A stretch of DNA of 64,000 bases, from positions 496,001-560,000 of the forward strand of contig NZ_JAHQRJ010000002.1 of NCBI RefSeq assembly GCF_019052805.1, given 5' to 3'. Positions 55,809 to 64,000 of the stretch are shown here, piece by piece (position 1 is the stretch's first letter; the number at the start of each line of letters is the position of its first letter). The notes under the pieces are model-generated. The model was not told where the DNA came from. It was given only the letters and a program-made list of their open reading frames with translations, and made no database searches. The translations under genes and the position numbers were made by a program. Source of the stretch: Noviherbaspirillum sp. L7-7A (GTDB lineage: Bacteria > Pseudomonadota > Gammaproteobacteria > Burkholderiales > Burkholderiaceae_D).

Positions 55809-56018
55809 ATGCGCAAGCTGATCCTGCCGCTCGCCGCCGCTAGCATCCTGTTGTCCGGCTGCGTGGTGGCGCCTTACGATCCGGTCGGCCCGGGTTATTA
55901 CCGCCATCCGAATCATGGTTACTATGGCTCGCCGGGCCGCGGCTACTATCGCGACCGCGATGGCGACGGCATACCCAACCGTTATGACCGGGCGCCGGGC
56001 AATCCTTACCGCTACTGA
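55809..56018 (+). CDS. Small lipoprotein with DxDGDGxPNRxD tail
   Basis: A 69-aa predicted lipoprotein: signal peptide ILPLAAASILLSGC with lipobox LSGC, so lipid attached to the Cys. A Tyr/Gly/Pro-rich linker (YYRHPNHGYYGSPGRGYY) leads to RDRDGDGIPNRYDRAPGNPY then RY, the same tail as the neighbour 30 bp upstream. The Asp residues are spaced as in type-3 calcium loops. It is probably anchored in the outer or inner membrane leaflet; function unknown. Confidence 0.8.
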   Translation: MRKLILPLAAASILLSGCVVAPYDPVGPGYYRHPNHGYYGSPGRGYYRDRDGDGIPNRYDRAPGNPYRY

Positions 56019-56084
56019 GCCGCTGCCGGATTGCACATGCTGCGGTAAGCTGTCGTCCTCTTCATCAGGCACACAGAGGACGCA

Positions 56085-56918
56085 ATGCGCATGACCATCC
56101 TGCCTTCGGGCGAAGCGGTGCCGGCGCTGGGGCAGGGCACCTGGTACATGGGCGATCTGCCTGCACGTCGCGCAGCCGAGTTGGCGGCGCTGCGCGCTGG
56201 CATGGACCTTGGCATGAGGCTCATCGATACGGCCGAGATGTATGGCGACGGCGCCGCCGAACGCCTGGTCGGCGCAGCCATTGCGGGCCGGCGCGACCAG
56301 GCATTCATCGTCAGCAAGGTGCTGCCGCATCATGCCACCCGGCGCGGCACCGCGACGGCATGCGAAGCCAGCCTGAAGCGGCTAGCGACCGATCACATCG
56401 ATCTCTACCTACTGCACTGGCGTGGCGGCGTGCCGCTGGAAGACACTCTGGCCGGATTCGCCGACCTGCAGCGGGCCGGAAAGATACGCCACTGGGGCGT
56501 GAGCAATTTCGATGGGGATGACATGGACGAACTGAGTGCGCTTGCCGGCGGCAGCGCCGTGGCGGCCAATCAGGTGCTTTACAACCTGACACGGCGCGGC
56601 ATCGAGTTCGACTTGCTGCCGCAGTGCGCGGCCGCTGGCGTGCCGCTGATGGCCTATTCCCCAATCGAGCAGGGACGGCTGCTGCGCGATCCGGTGCTGG
56701 GTGATATCGCTAGCCGCCACCAGGCCACGCCGGCTGCCGTTGCATTGGCCTGGGTGCTGCGCCAGCCGGGGATGATCGCCATTCCCAAGGCATCGACGGC
56801 CGCGCATGTGGCGCAGAACCATGCGGCTTTTAATATCAGCCTCGATGATGGGGATCTTGCCGCGCTGGACCGGGCCTTTGCGCCGCCGCGTTCGAAGCAG
56901 CCATTGGAAATGATTTGA
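56085..56918 (+). CDS. Aldo/keto reductase
   Basis: A 277-aa NADPH-dependent TIM-barrel oxidoreductase. The catalytic tetrad is recognisable: Asp in [13 protein letters not shown] with Tyr, Lys in [10 protein letters not shown], and His in YLLHWRGG. The coenzyme loop near the C-terminus is [19 protein letters not shown] lies before the ATG at 56085. The first-barrel start [15 protein letters not shown] is typical of short bacterial members. Substrate unknown; no partner enzymes are adjacent. Confidence 0.87.
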   Translation: MRMTILPSGEAVPALGQGTWYMGDLPARRAAELAALRAGMDLGMRLIDTAEMYGDGAAERLVGAAIAGRRDQAFIVSKVLPHHATRRGTATACEASLKRLATDHIDLYLLHWRGGVPLEDTLAGFADLQRAGKIRHWGVSNFDGDDMDELSALAGGSAVAANQVLYNLTRRGIEFDLLPQCAAAGVPLMAYSPIEQGRLLRDPVLGDIASRHQATPAAVALAWVLRQPGMIAIPKASTAAHVAQNHAAFNISLDDGDLAALDRAFAPPRSKQPLEMI

Positions 56919-57204
56919 ACATCCATTTCATGCACCCAGGAAATTTAAACGAGGTTGCTTACGCGCAACATTGGTGCTTTTCTGCCCAATTCCGGTGAAT
57001 TTGGTTCCTGAGCGAAAGAAAAGACCCGATATTTGCGCTATACCTATAAAAACATGCAAATTGGTGATTTGCCATTTACATTGAATGTGCCATTATGCTG
57101 CGTATCGAATTGACCAAGCTTTTGGGATTTCGGTAAAGCAGAATGTGCAGGGCGATCTAGACCGGCATTTTCGTATTTTATATCTTTGGAATGTGGACGC
57201 AATT

Positions 57205-57408
57205 ATGGCAACAGGTACTGTGAAGTGGTTTAACGACGCAAAGGGCTTTGGTTTCATCACCCCGGACGCAGGCGGCGAGGATTTGTTCGCGCATTTCTCC
57301 GCAATCAATGCATCGGGCTTCAAATCCCTGCAAGAAGGCCAGAAAGTAAGCTTCGAAGTCACCCAAGGCCCAAAAGGCAAGCAAGCTTCGAACATCCAGC
57401 CAGTGTAA
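57205..57408 (+). CDS. Cold-shock protein (CspA family)
   Basis: A 67-aa CspA-type RNA chaperone, [20 protein letters not shown] at the N-terminus, with the RNP1 motif KGFGFITP and the RNP2-like DLFAHFSAI. It destabilises RNA secondary structure. The ATG at 57205 is the conserved start; the frame extends upstream without similarity. A 5' leader of about 140 nt or more, A+T-richer than its surroundings, is likely, as usual for csp genes that are regulated after transcription. A strong terminator follows. Confidence 0.92.
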   Translation: MATGTVKWFNDAKGFGFITPDAGGEDLFAHFSAINASGFKSLQEGQKVSFEVTQGPKGKQASNIQPV

Positions 57409-57445
57409 TTCCCATCACCAGCGTCATTGCGACGCAGTGATGCTC

Positions 57446-57480
57446 AAAGCCTGCACCGACCCGGTTAGCGGGCTTTTTTT
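57446..57480 (+). terminator. Rho-independent terminator of the cold-shock gene
   Basis: Outer stem AAAGCCTGC (57446-57454) with GCGGGCTTT (57468-57476), one G-U pair, encloses an inner stem ACCG/CGGT (57455-57458, 57462-57465), followed by T7 (57474-57480). Confidence 0.85.
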
Positions 57481-57525
57481 ATGGGCGTAGGGTTTGGCTC
57501 AGATGCATTTTGGCTCCAATGTCAG

Positions 57526-57852
57526 TCAGCCGCCCATATTCGGCACCACGCCGGGAGACGCGGGAACATGCTCAATGTCGCCGTCGCGCACTGCCAGGTC
57601 CAGCCTGTCGATGATCCCGGCAGCCTGAGCGCCTTCGACCTCAGGCCGGCTTGCCTGCAGGCGCGCAACCAGTTCTTCCCGCGATGAACACAATGAGCGG
57701 TCCCTGTGGCCGAAGTCGATGACGGCCGCATTGCCATAACCGGAAATCTGCGCCAATAGCTGCTGAGCCTCGCCGGCCTGCAGTTGCAAGGCATCAGCCA
57801 GCATGCCGGCCTTGCGCTCGAATTCATCACGATTGAGATACGGGGTATGCAT
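57526..57852 (-). CDS. Hypothetical protein, 108 aa
   Basis: A 108-aa soluble protein: MHTPYLNRDEFERKAGMLAD, then LQLQAGEAQQLLAQISGYGN, VIDFGHRDRSLCSSREELVA and a Pro/Gly-rich tail VPASPGVVPNMGG. The N-terminal helix pair looks like the short LNRDxxxRKAxxLxDAL motif seen at the start of some glyoxalase-related small proteins, but the rest is unassigned. AAGGA seven to eight bases before ATG 57852 supports the start. It converges on the cold-shock gene. Confidence 0.6.
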   Translation of the reverse strand: MHTPYLNRDEFERKAGMLADALQLQAGEAQQLLAQISGYGNAAVIDFGHRDRSLCSSREELVARLQASRPEVEGAQAAGIIDRLDLAVRDGDIEHVPASPGVVPNMGG

Positions 57853-58058
57853 CGCTACAGTCCTTATGATGGCGCCCGACGGCAGACCGGACCAACATAG
57901 CGGATCAGTGTGCGCCGCCCCGGGATTTCCACGCCTGCTCTTGAAATTTCTCAACAACCCAGCTTTCCGGTCCTGCTGCGCCCGAAGTTTGGATGGCAGA
58001 GGAACGAAGGCCGCGGCTCGATGCCAAACCGAAATCACGACTCACCAACAGGATCGCC

Positions 58059-58319
58059 ATGCCAGGCATGCTGCCAAAAGCGCCGCTGTTTCCTTCTTCG
58101 CTCACCCAGGGCCTGCCAGCCTGCGAACTGGTGCTGCCACCCTCGGCGCCGCGCCATGCGGATGTCAACCGGGTGGCCCGTTACCTGCCGCCCGGCATGC
58201 CGGACCGGCTGGAGGTCAACATTACCCGCGCTGCCAACGGTAGCGAGCGCTGCACCGCAGCCTGGTACGGCAAGCGCGCCTACCTGATCCATCTGGCATT
58301 GCTGCCGGCTGAAAGCTGA
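58059..58319 (+). CDS. Small hypothetical protein, 86 aa
   Basis: An 86-aa frame with AGGA six bases before the ATG at 58059. It starts MPGMLPKAPLFPSSLTQGLP and has VNRVARYLPPGMPDRLEVNI and CTAAWYGKRAYLIHLALLPA, suggesting a compact alpha/beta fold with one Cys pair. It is not recognised. Divergent from the 108-aa gene and convergent with the Hfq-like gene 37 bp downstream. Confidence 0.5.
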   Translation: MPGMLPKAPLFPSSLTQGLPACELVLPPSAPRHADVNRVARYLPPGMPDRLEVNITRAANGSERCTAAWYGKRAYLIHLALLPAES

Positions 58320-58356
58320 GTGGGTCGAGAACCGGCGCTGACCGCATCATGCGGGT

Positions 58357-58647
58357 TCAGCGCAACGCGCCCGATCCGCCACGCGGCGTGCGGGCACGTG
58401 CCCCCGCTCCGGCGCTAGAGCCTGACAGGCCGCCCGGAACACCTGCGCTGGCCGGCATCACCGTCGAGATCGCATGCTTGAACACGATCTGCGTCACATC
58501 GCCATGCACCGCCAGTACATAATTGTCGAATGACTCGATGGTCCCATGCAGCTTGATGCCATTGACCAGAAAGATAAATACCGGGGTGCGCTGGTCGCGC
58601 AGGTTCTCGAGGAATGCGGCTTGTAATAATTGCGGGTTACGTTCCAC
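58357..58647 (-). CDS. Hfq-type Sm RNA-binding protein with divergent rim and Gly/Ser/Arg tail
   Basis: A 96-aa protein starting GTG at 58647 behind AAGGA. Residues 5-65 align with Hfq: [38 protein letters not shown], and the Sm2 motif [10 protein letters not shown]. The proximal U-binding site is mostly kept (Gln9, Tyr43, Lys57, His58). The rim patch RRER of E. coli is RDQR here, and Asp9, Tyr25 and Lys47 of E. coli are Ala, Phe and His. The tail [20 protein letters not shown] is disordered and basic. It is unlinked to hflX/miaA, so it is likely a second Hfq rather than the housekeeping copy. Confidence 0.85.
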   Translation of the reverse strand: MERNPQLLQAAFLENLRDQRTPVFIFLVNGIKLHGTIESFDNYVLAVHGDVTQIVFKHAISTVMPASAGVPGGLSGSSAGAGARARTPRGGSGALR

Positions 58648-59036
58648 GGCACTTCCTTCAAAGGACAGGTTGGAGCGGCAGGCTTCGTTCGGCGCAGGGC
58701 TACGCGCGCAAAAGGTGAACTGGCAGCATCGGTTCAGCTTAGTCCACAGCTTCGCGCCAAGGTTCGGTATCCGGTCTTGAAAAAGCGCCATCCCATGATT
58801 TGGCCGGCGTTGTACCGTCAACACAGTGCATCAGCCCTGCGGGATGCGTCGCGCCGTTGGCGTGATCAGTTAACCGAAATCCAGAACGCCTTGATACAAT
58901 GTTTCTCCAAAGAATCCTTGTGATGCCGATCGGGTCTTCATCGTTAACCTGCTGTTCCAAGGTGCTGCCTTAACGTGATGCTCACGGCGCGATTCGATTA
59001 CCTAACCTGTTGAGGTGGCCTGGCCGTGATTGCAGC
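58648..59036. other. Intergenic region between divergent Hfq-like and PAS-GGDEF-EAL genes
   Basis: A 389-bp interval without a convincing gene; the few open frames are short and compositionally random. It must contain promoters for both divergent genes. I see no strong inverted repeat or clear sigma-70 pair. Confidence 0.45.
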
Positions 59037-62000
59037 ATGAAAACTATTCCCAGCAGTGTGCCCACCCACGCTGGCACCAGCACCGGTGACCAGCACGCGA
59101 ATCAGGTCAAGACGCTGGTGTGGATGACCGACAGCAACGATGTGATCGTCTACCTGAGCCGCAGCATTGCCCATCTGTTCGAGCTGGGCAATGTGCTATC
59201 GGTCGACATGTATGTGCGCTTCATCCATCCCGACGACCAGGCGCGCGTGCGGCAGATTTTCAGCCATGCGAAGGCGGCGCACAAGGAATGCCAGGCGGAT
59301 TACCGGGTGGCCTCGCCTGATGGTTCAGTGCGCTGGGTGACCGGCTCGGGCGCGCCGCGCTTTGCTGACAATGGCGACTTCCTCGGCTATGCCGGCGCCC
59401 TGATCGACGTCACCGAGCAGTACACGGCGCTGGAACAGCTGGCAAAGAGCGAAGCCAGCCATCGCCTGCTGACGGAAAACAGCCAGGACCTGATCAGCCA
59501 TCATGAAGCCCACACCGGGGTCTATCGCTACGCCTCGCCGTCATTCGAGCGGGTGCTGGGCTATGCGCCGGCGGAGCTGGTCGGCAAGGTCAGCATCTAT
59601 CATCAGGTGCATCCCGACGACATTGACGTGATCAGGCAGGAGATTGCGCGCCAGGCCGACAGCGACGGCGACAGCCGACTGATCGAATTCCGCGTGCGCC
59701 ACAAGAACGGCCACATGGTGTGGATGGGCACCAACGTGAAGCTGATGGTGCAAGCGGCGGCCAGGAAAAACATCGGCTCGATTGCGGTCTCGCGTGATAT
59801 CAGCAAGGAAGTGGAGATTGCGGAGAAGCTGGCCCAGCTGGCTGAGGAAAACAAGGCCTTGGTGGAAAACTCGCTCGACATCATTGCCCTGCTGGACCGC
59901 GACGGCCGCTTCCTGCGCCTGAACGCGGCGGCCCATGACATCCTGGGCTATGCGCCGCAGGAACTGATCGGCCGCTCCTACCTGGAATTGCTCGACCACG
60001 ATGAAGTGGCCCGGATGGAATCGGTCGATGCCAGCCTTCGCAGCAGCCAGAACACCGCCAGAGATCTGGAAACCCGGTTTCGCCGCAAGGATGGCCGCAT
60101 CATCTACCTGTCGCTTGGCATGCGCTGGTCCGAGCACAAGCAAGTGATGTATGCGACTGCGCGCGACGTCACCGAGCGCTACCGGGCGCAGGATGAATTG
60201 CGCAAGTCTAAGGAACGGGTCGACGCGATGCTGGAAAGCATAGGCGACGCCTTCTTCGCGCTCGACCGCGACTGGCGCGTCACCTACGCCAACCGCAAGG
60301 CATGCGCCTTCGCCGCCGTCGAGCCGGCCAAGGCGATCGGCAGGCCGCTGGCTGAGCTGGTGCCGTCCATGCAGGCCTGGCCTTCGCTGCCGCATTACCG
60401 CAATGCAATGGAGCTGCGCCAGAGCGCCTTCTTCGAAGCCTACTGGGAACCCAGGTGTGCCTGGGTCGAGGTGCGGATCTATCCGAACGAGGATGGCATC
60501 TCGGTCTATTTCCATGACATCACCGACAAGCGTGTGGCGGAGAATGCGTTGCGCAAGAGCGAGAAGCGGTTCCGCAACCTGTTCGACCAGGCCGGCGACA
60601 GCATCATCATCGCTGACGACAGGCTGCGCATCCACGATGCCAACAAGCGCGCCTGCGAAGCGCTGGGCCTGGACCGCGACGCACTGCTGCGCCTGACGGT
60701 GGGCGACGTGGCGCCGCGCTTCGATGCCGAGCCGGCCTTCTGGGACCGGCTGCGGGCCGGCCAGACCCGGCTGGTGCAGAGCACGGTCAGCCATGCCGGC
60801 GGCACCACCTTCCCGGCCGAGATCCATGTGTCGCGCTTTGAGGAAGACGGCAATGAATACTTGCAGGCGATCGCGCGCGACGTGACCGAGCGGGTCGAGG
60901 CCCAGAAGAAGATCAGCGCCAGCGAGCAGCGCTTCCGCGAAGTGCTGGAAATGACGCCGGCTGGCTATCTGGTCGCCGACGGCGAAGCCAGGATCACCGA
61001 TGTCAACCCGGCGCTGTGCCTGATCGCCGGCTATGCGCGGGAAGAACTGATGGGCCGCACGCTCGACATGCTGTTTGTCTACTGCCCCTGGGAGGGCGTG
61101 GCCTTTGCGCCTGGCGGGCCGACATCGACCCACGGCGCCGAAGCCGTGATCCGGCACCGCAACGGCAGCCATGTCTATGTGCTGTTCAACGGCAGCATCC
61201 GGCGCGACGCCGAAGGCCGGGCCCTTTCGATGACGGGCCTTCTGACCGACATCACGGCGCGCAAGGAAGCCGAGAGCCGGCTGGAACGGCTGGCTACCCA
61301 CGACACCTTGACCGGCCTACCTAACCGCAGCCTGCTCAACGACCGGGTGCAGCAGATGCTGGAAGCCGGCCCGCGCAACATGCCGGTGGCGGTGATGTTC
61401 ATCGACCTCGACCGCTTCAAGGAAGTCAATGACTCCTTCGGCCACGAGCCGGGCGACGTGCTGCTGCGGGAAGTGGCCGGTCGCCTGGCACGCGCGCTGC
61501 GGCCCAGCGATGTCATCGCCCGGCTGGGCGGCGATGAATTCGTGGTCGCCGCCTACTGCTCCACCGGCGCGCCGGCCGCGGCTGCCATTGCCGAAAAACT
61601 GTTGGCCACGCTGGCCGCGCCGATTGATATCGGCCACCAGGAAGTGATCATCGGCGCCTCGATCGGCATCAGCATGTTCCCCGACCATGCGCGCACCAAG
61701 GAGCTGCTGTTCCAGAGCGCCGACACCGCGATGTACCGCGCCAAGGCGGCAGGCCGCAACGGCTACCGTTTCTTCGAGGCGGAAATGACCGTGGAGGCGC
61801 GCACCCGCATGACGCTGGAACTGTCGCTGCGCCATGCGCTGGCACGCCAGGAATTCGAGCTGCACTACCAGCCGCGCATCGACCTGCGGTCCATGTCCAT
61901 CGTCGGCATGGAAGCGCTGATCCGCTGGAACCATCCGGAACTCGGTCTGGTGTCGCCGATGCAGTTCATACCGATTGCCGAGGAAACCGGACTGATCGAA

Positions 62001-62591
62001 GGCATCGGCCAGTGGGTGCTGCAAGAGGCCTGCCTGCAGAGCCGGCGGCTGATGGACAAATTCGGCCGTGCGCTGTGCGTGTCGGTGAACATGTCAGCGC
62101 GCCAGCTCAAATGCCGGGCCATCGTCGACCAGGTCGCGGCGGCGCTGCAGCTAGCCGGGCTGGAGCCGGCGTTGCTGGAATTGGAGCTGACAGAAAGCGC
62201 GCTGATCGAGAACATCGAGCATACGGCGCGGTTGCTGAAGGAATTGAAGGGACTGGGCGTGCGCATTGCGGTGGACGACTTCGGCACTGGCTATTCCGGC
62301 CTGGCCTATCTGCGCCGCTTCCAACTGGATGTACTAAAGCTGGACCGCTCCTTCGTGCATCAGCAGGACGAGGACGACCAGAACTTCGATTTCATCAAGG
62401 CCTTCGTCGACATGGCCCATGCGCTGAAGCTGTCGGTCGTGGCCGAGGGCGTGGAGACCAGCGAAACCCTGCAGTTCCTGCGCAAGGCGGCCTGCGACGA
62501 GGCACAGGGCTATTTCCTGGCCAAGCCGCTGTCGCTGGCCGAGTTCGAGGCGTACCTGTCGCGACTGCCGGCGCCGGGCCGGCCGAATTGA
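59037..62591 (+). CDS. Soluble multi-PAS GGDEF-EAL cyclic-di-GMP protein
   Basis: An 1184-aa cytoplasmic protein with no membrane helix. About six PAS repeats fill residues 25-745; examples are ENSQDLISHHEAHTGVYRYA, ENSLDIIALLDRDGRFLRLN and FDQAGDSIIIADDRLRIHDA. GGDEF follows (RLGGDEF near 830) with I-site RPSD, then EAL (MEALIRW near 958) with ELTESALIE, DDFGTGYSG and AEGVETS. Both catalytic sites look complete. The start at ATG 59037 is chosen; an upstream TTG in frame at 59010 adds nine residues and no support. Confidence 0.9.
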   Translation: MKTIPSSVPTHAGTSTGDQHANQVKTLVWMTDSNDVIVYLSRSIAHLFELGNVLSVDMYVRFIHPDDQARVRQIFSHAKAAHKECQADYRVASPDGSVRWVTGSGAPRFADNGDFLGYAGALIDVTEQYTALEQLAKSEASHRLLTENSQDLISHHEAHTGVYRYASPSFERVLGYAPAELVGKVSIYHQVHPDDIDVIRQEIARQADSDGDSRLIEFRVRHKNGHMVWMGTNVKLMVQAAARKNIGSIAVSRDISKEVEIAEKLAQLAEENKALVENSLDIIALLDRDGRFLRLNAAAHDILGYAPQELIGRSYLELLDHDEVARMESVDASLRSSQNTARDLETRFRRKDGRIIYLSLGMRWSEHKQVMYATARDVTERYRAQDELRKSKERVDAMLESIGDAFFALDRDWRVTYANRKACAFAAVEPAKAIGRPLAELVPSMQAWPSLPHYRNAMELRQSAFFEAYWEPRCAWVEVRIYPNEDGISVYFHDITDKRVAENALRKSEKRFRNLFDQAGDSIIIADDRLRIHDANKRACEALGLDRDALLRLTVGDVAPRFDAEPAFWDRLRAGQTRLVQSTVSHAGGTTFPAEIHVSRFEEDGNEYLQAIARDVTERVEAQKKISASEQRFREVLEMTPAGYLVADGEARITDVNPALCLIAGYAREELMGRTLDMLFVYCPWEGVAFAPGGPTSTHGAEAVIRHRNGSHVYVLFNGSIRRDAEGRALSMTGLLTDITARKEAESRLERLATHDTLTGLPNRSLLNDRVQQMLEAGPRNMPVAVMFIDLDRFKEVNDSFGHEPGDVLLREVAGRLARALRPSDVIARLGGDEFVVAAYCSTGAPAAAAIAEKLLATLAAPIDIGHQEVIIGASIGISMFPDHARTKELLFQSADTAMYRAKAAGRNGYRFFEAEMTVEARTRMTLELSLRHALARQEFELHYQPRIDLRSMSIVGMEALIRWNHPELGLVSPMQFIPIAEETGLIEGIGQWVLQEACLQSRRLMDKFGRALCVSVNMSARQLKCRAIVDQVAAALQLAGLEPALLELELTESALIENIEHTARLLKELKGLGVRIAVDDFGTGYSGLAYLRRFQLDVLKLDRSFVHQQDEDDQNFDFIKAFVDMAHALKLSVVAEGVETSETLQFLRKAACDEAQGYFLAKPLSLAEFEAYLSRLPAPGRPN

Positions 62592-62613
62592 CGAGCTGAG
62601 GGCCTGACAACCG

Positions 62614-62645
62614 CCGGCCCGGCCGCATGCATTGGGCCGGGCCGG
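62614..62645. terminator. GC-rich bidirectional hairpin between convergent genes
   Basis: A perfect 11-bp stem, CCGGCCCGGCC (62614-62624) with GGCCGGGCCGG (62635-62645), with a 10-nt loop, lies between the end of the GGDEF-EAL gene and the end of the beta-helix gene. No T tract. Confidence 0.6.
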
Positions 62646-62652
62646 TCGTGGC

Positions 62653-64000
62653 TTACTGCGCGAAGGAGCAGGCCTTCACTACGCCATACAGCGGATCGCC
62701 GAAGGTGGTGTTGTCGCAGGCAATGCCATCGGTCGAGGAGCGGTAGGCATAGATGCCATTGGCGCCGTAGCGTACCTGGCGGGTGCCGCTGAAGCTGCAG
62801 CTGCCGTTCTCGCTGGCGCACTGGGCCCAGTTGGGCTCGCTGCCGGTGGCGACGCTGGTAGCGGCCGTAGTGACCGCAGTGGTCACGGCCGAGACCGTGC
62901 CGGCCACGAGAGTCTGCAGCGTGCCGCCCGCTTCATAGGCGCCGATATCGATGATGCCGTTGGCGGGCCGGGGTGCAGTGCCGACTGGAAAGCGGTATTG
63001 CAGGGTGGGCGACAGCGACAAACCGCCAGACGACGAGCCGACCGCCGCGCCGGCATCGATCATGGCTGCGCCCAGTGCCGGAATCAGGTCGAATGCGGCA
63101 CGGTTGATGAAAGATGGCGACAGCGAACGATAGTTGTTGCGGTCGATCGCGCTGGCCTGGTTGGTGGCATTGCCGGTGCCGGAGAAGATGTTGTTCTGCA
63201 GCAGCGCGGGTGTGCCGACCTGGTCGCTGATCATCACGAAGGTACCGCGCACGCTGTCGTCATTGAGGAAGGTGTTGTTGACCACGTAGAGTTCACGGCC
63301 GGGATTGCTGGCGCCCTCCATGCCATAGGCCAGCATGGTGGCGGCCTGGTTGGCGCTGGGCTGCTGCAGCACGTTGCCAATCACGTAGGCATTGCCGGCG
63401 TTGGGCAGGTCGATCTCGTAGCTGGGCTGGTTGGTCGATGCCGAGAAGCGGCTGTAGACGATGGTGTTGGTGCGGGCCCGTGACTTTAGGTTGTGGCCGA
63501 CATTGGCATCATGCGAATAGCTGCCGCGGAAGACCAGGCTGTTGATGTTGCCGATGTAGAGATTGTGGGTGTAACCGGTGCCACGGCCATTGAAGGCGAA
63601 TTCAGTGTCCTCGATCACCACGTCGGAAGCGGCGTCGTTGTTGGTCAGGATGCCGTTCTCGTTATCGTGCAGATAGCTGTTCTTGAGCGTAAGGCCGCGC
63701 GCGTCGAGGCGGATCGCCGCGCCGTTCTGGTCAGGCACTGCGGCGCCGTACATCTCGACATTGTCAATGGTGGTGTCGTTGCCGTAGAGCACCCAGGTGC
63801 CCTTGCCGACGGCGTTCTGGCCGGCGGCATTGATCTTCGGGCGGCCGTTGACGCCGCGTATCGTCAGGTTGCTGGCGTAGATCACGCATACGTCGCCGTC
63901 ATAGTTGGCCGAGCCTTCAATTTCGATGGTGTCGCCGGCGGCGGCGACTGCAATTGCCTTGCAGGGCGAAGAAAAGGTCTTGCCCGGCCCCACTGACAGC
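62653..64000 (-). CDS. Secreted right-handed beta-helix protein (5' end outside window)
   Basis: At least 449 residues; the N-terminus lies beyond 64000. The visible part begins SVGPGKTFSSPCKAIAVAAA, then GDTIEIEGSANYDGD, followed by parallel beta-helix rungs rich in Asn, Gly and Val (LTLKNSYLHDNENGILTNND). This is the pattern of secreted pectate-lyase-like or DUF1565-type proteins. A separate C-terminal Cys-containing module (EPNWAQCASENGSCSFSG, VRYGANGIYAYRS, NTTFGDPLYGVVKACSF) ends the protein. Polysaccharide binding or cleavage is plausible; no catalytic residues were identified. Confidence 0.82.
   Translation of the reverse strand, partial: LSVGPGKTFSSPCKAIAVAAAGDTIEIEGSANYDGDVCVIYASNLTIRGVNGRPKINAAGQNAVGKGTWVLYGNDTTIDNVEMYGAAVPDQNGAAIRLDARGLTLKNSYLHDNENGILTNNDAASDVVIEDTEFAFNGRGTGYTHNLYIGNINSLVFRGSYSHDANVGHNLKSRARTNTIVYSRFSASTNQPSYEIDLPNAGNAYVIGNVLQQPSANQAATMLAYGMEGASNPGRELYVVNNTFLNDDSVRGTFVMISDQVGTPALLQNNIFSGTGNATNQASAIDRNNYRSLSPSFINRAAFDLIPALGAAMIDAGAAVGSSSGGLSLSPTLQYRFPVGTAPRPANGIIDIGAYEAGGTLQTLVAGTVSAVTTAVTTAATSVATGSEPNWAQCASENGSCSFSGTRQVRYGANGIYAYRSSTDGIACDNTTFGDPLYGVVKACSFAQ

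Overview
The window looks like a high-GC betaproteobacterial chromosome, most likely Oxalobacteraceae (Herbaspirillum/Noviherbaspirillum/Massilia-like). This is inferred from overall protein character, PEP-CTERM proteins, a type III CoA-transferase with an extra N-terminal half, and a pqqABCDE cluster. It could not be confirmed by search. No rRNA, tRNA, CRISPR array, prophage or plasmid backbone was seen.

Region 1 (1-23.7 kb) is mostly metabolic. It holds a response-regulator start, a CoA-transferase, a LysR/tartrate-dehydrogenase pair, a metallophosphoesterase/nucleotidyltransferase divergent pair and a succinate-semialdehyde-dehydrogenase-like enzyme followed by a very strong hairpin. Next come a PadR-regulated nitronate monooxygenase operon with two clear palindromic operators, a glxR/SDR operon, a cyanophycinase-like S51 peptidase, a GGDEF-EAL protein, a second tartrate dehydrogenase, a broken IS256-type element, a GH1-like hydrolase and an RraA/HMG-aldolase-like protein.

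Region 2 (23.9-31.7 kb) is a complete carotenoid cluster. Six tightly overlapping genes, crtZ-crtW-crtX-crtY-crtI-crtB, lie on the minus strand and crtE converges on crtB. Together they predict GGPP to phytoene to lycopene to beta-carotene, then hydroxylation, 4-ketolation and glycosylation, i.e. astaxanthin-type xanthophyll and its glycoside. The crtI start codon is abnormal, and a MAPEG gene at the head of the cluster carries a 2-nt frameshift.

Region 3 (31.8-50.3 kb) carries a TonB-dependent receptor, a second GGDEF-EAL protein, a GAF hybrid kinase, a HAD phosphatase, a Tat-type beta-carbonic anhydrase flanked by two REPIN-like inverted repeats, an AsmA protein with a duplicated 3' tail, a patatin, an OPT transporter, and a prolyl aminopeptidase/NarX-NarL-type two-component operon.

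Region 4 (50.5-64 kb) has pqqABCDE behind an 11-bp perfect inverted repeat, UDP-galactopyranose mutase, two small exported proteins sharing a DxDGDGxPNRxD tail, an aldo/keto reductase, a cold-shock protein with a strong terminator, an unusual second-type Hfq protein, a soluble six-PAS GGDEF-EAL protein and the 3' part of a secreted beta-helix protein. Three complete GGDEF-EAL proteins in 64 kb suggest strong investment in cyclic-di-GMP signalling.
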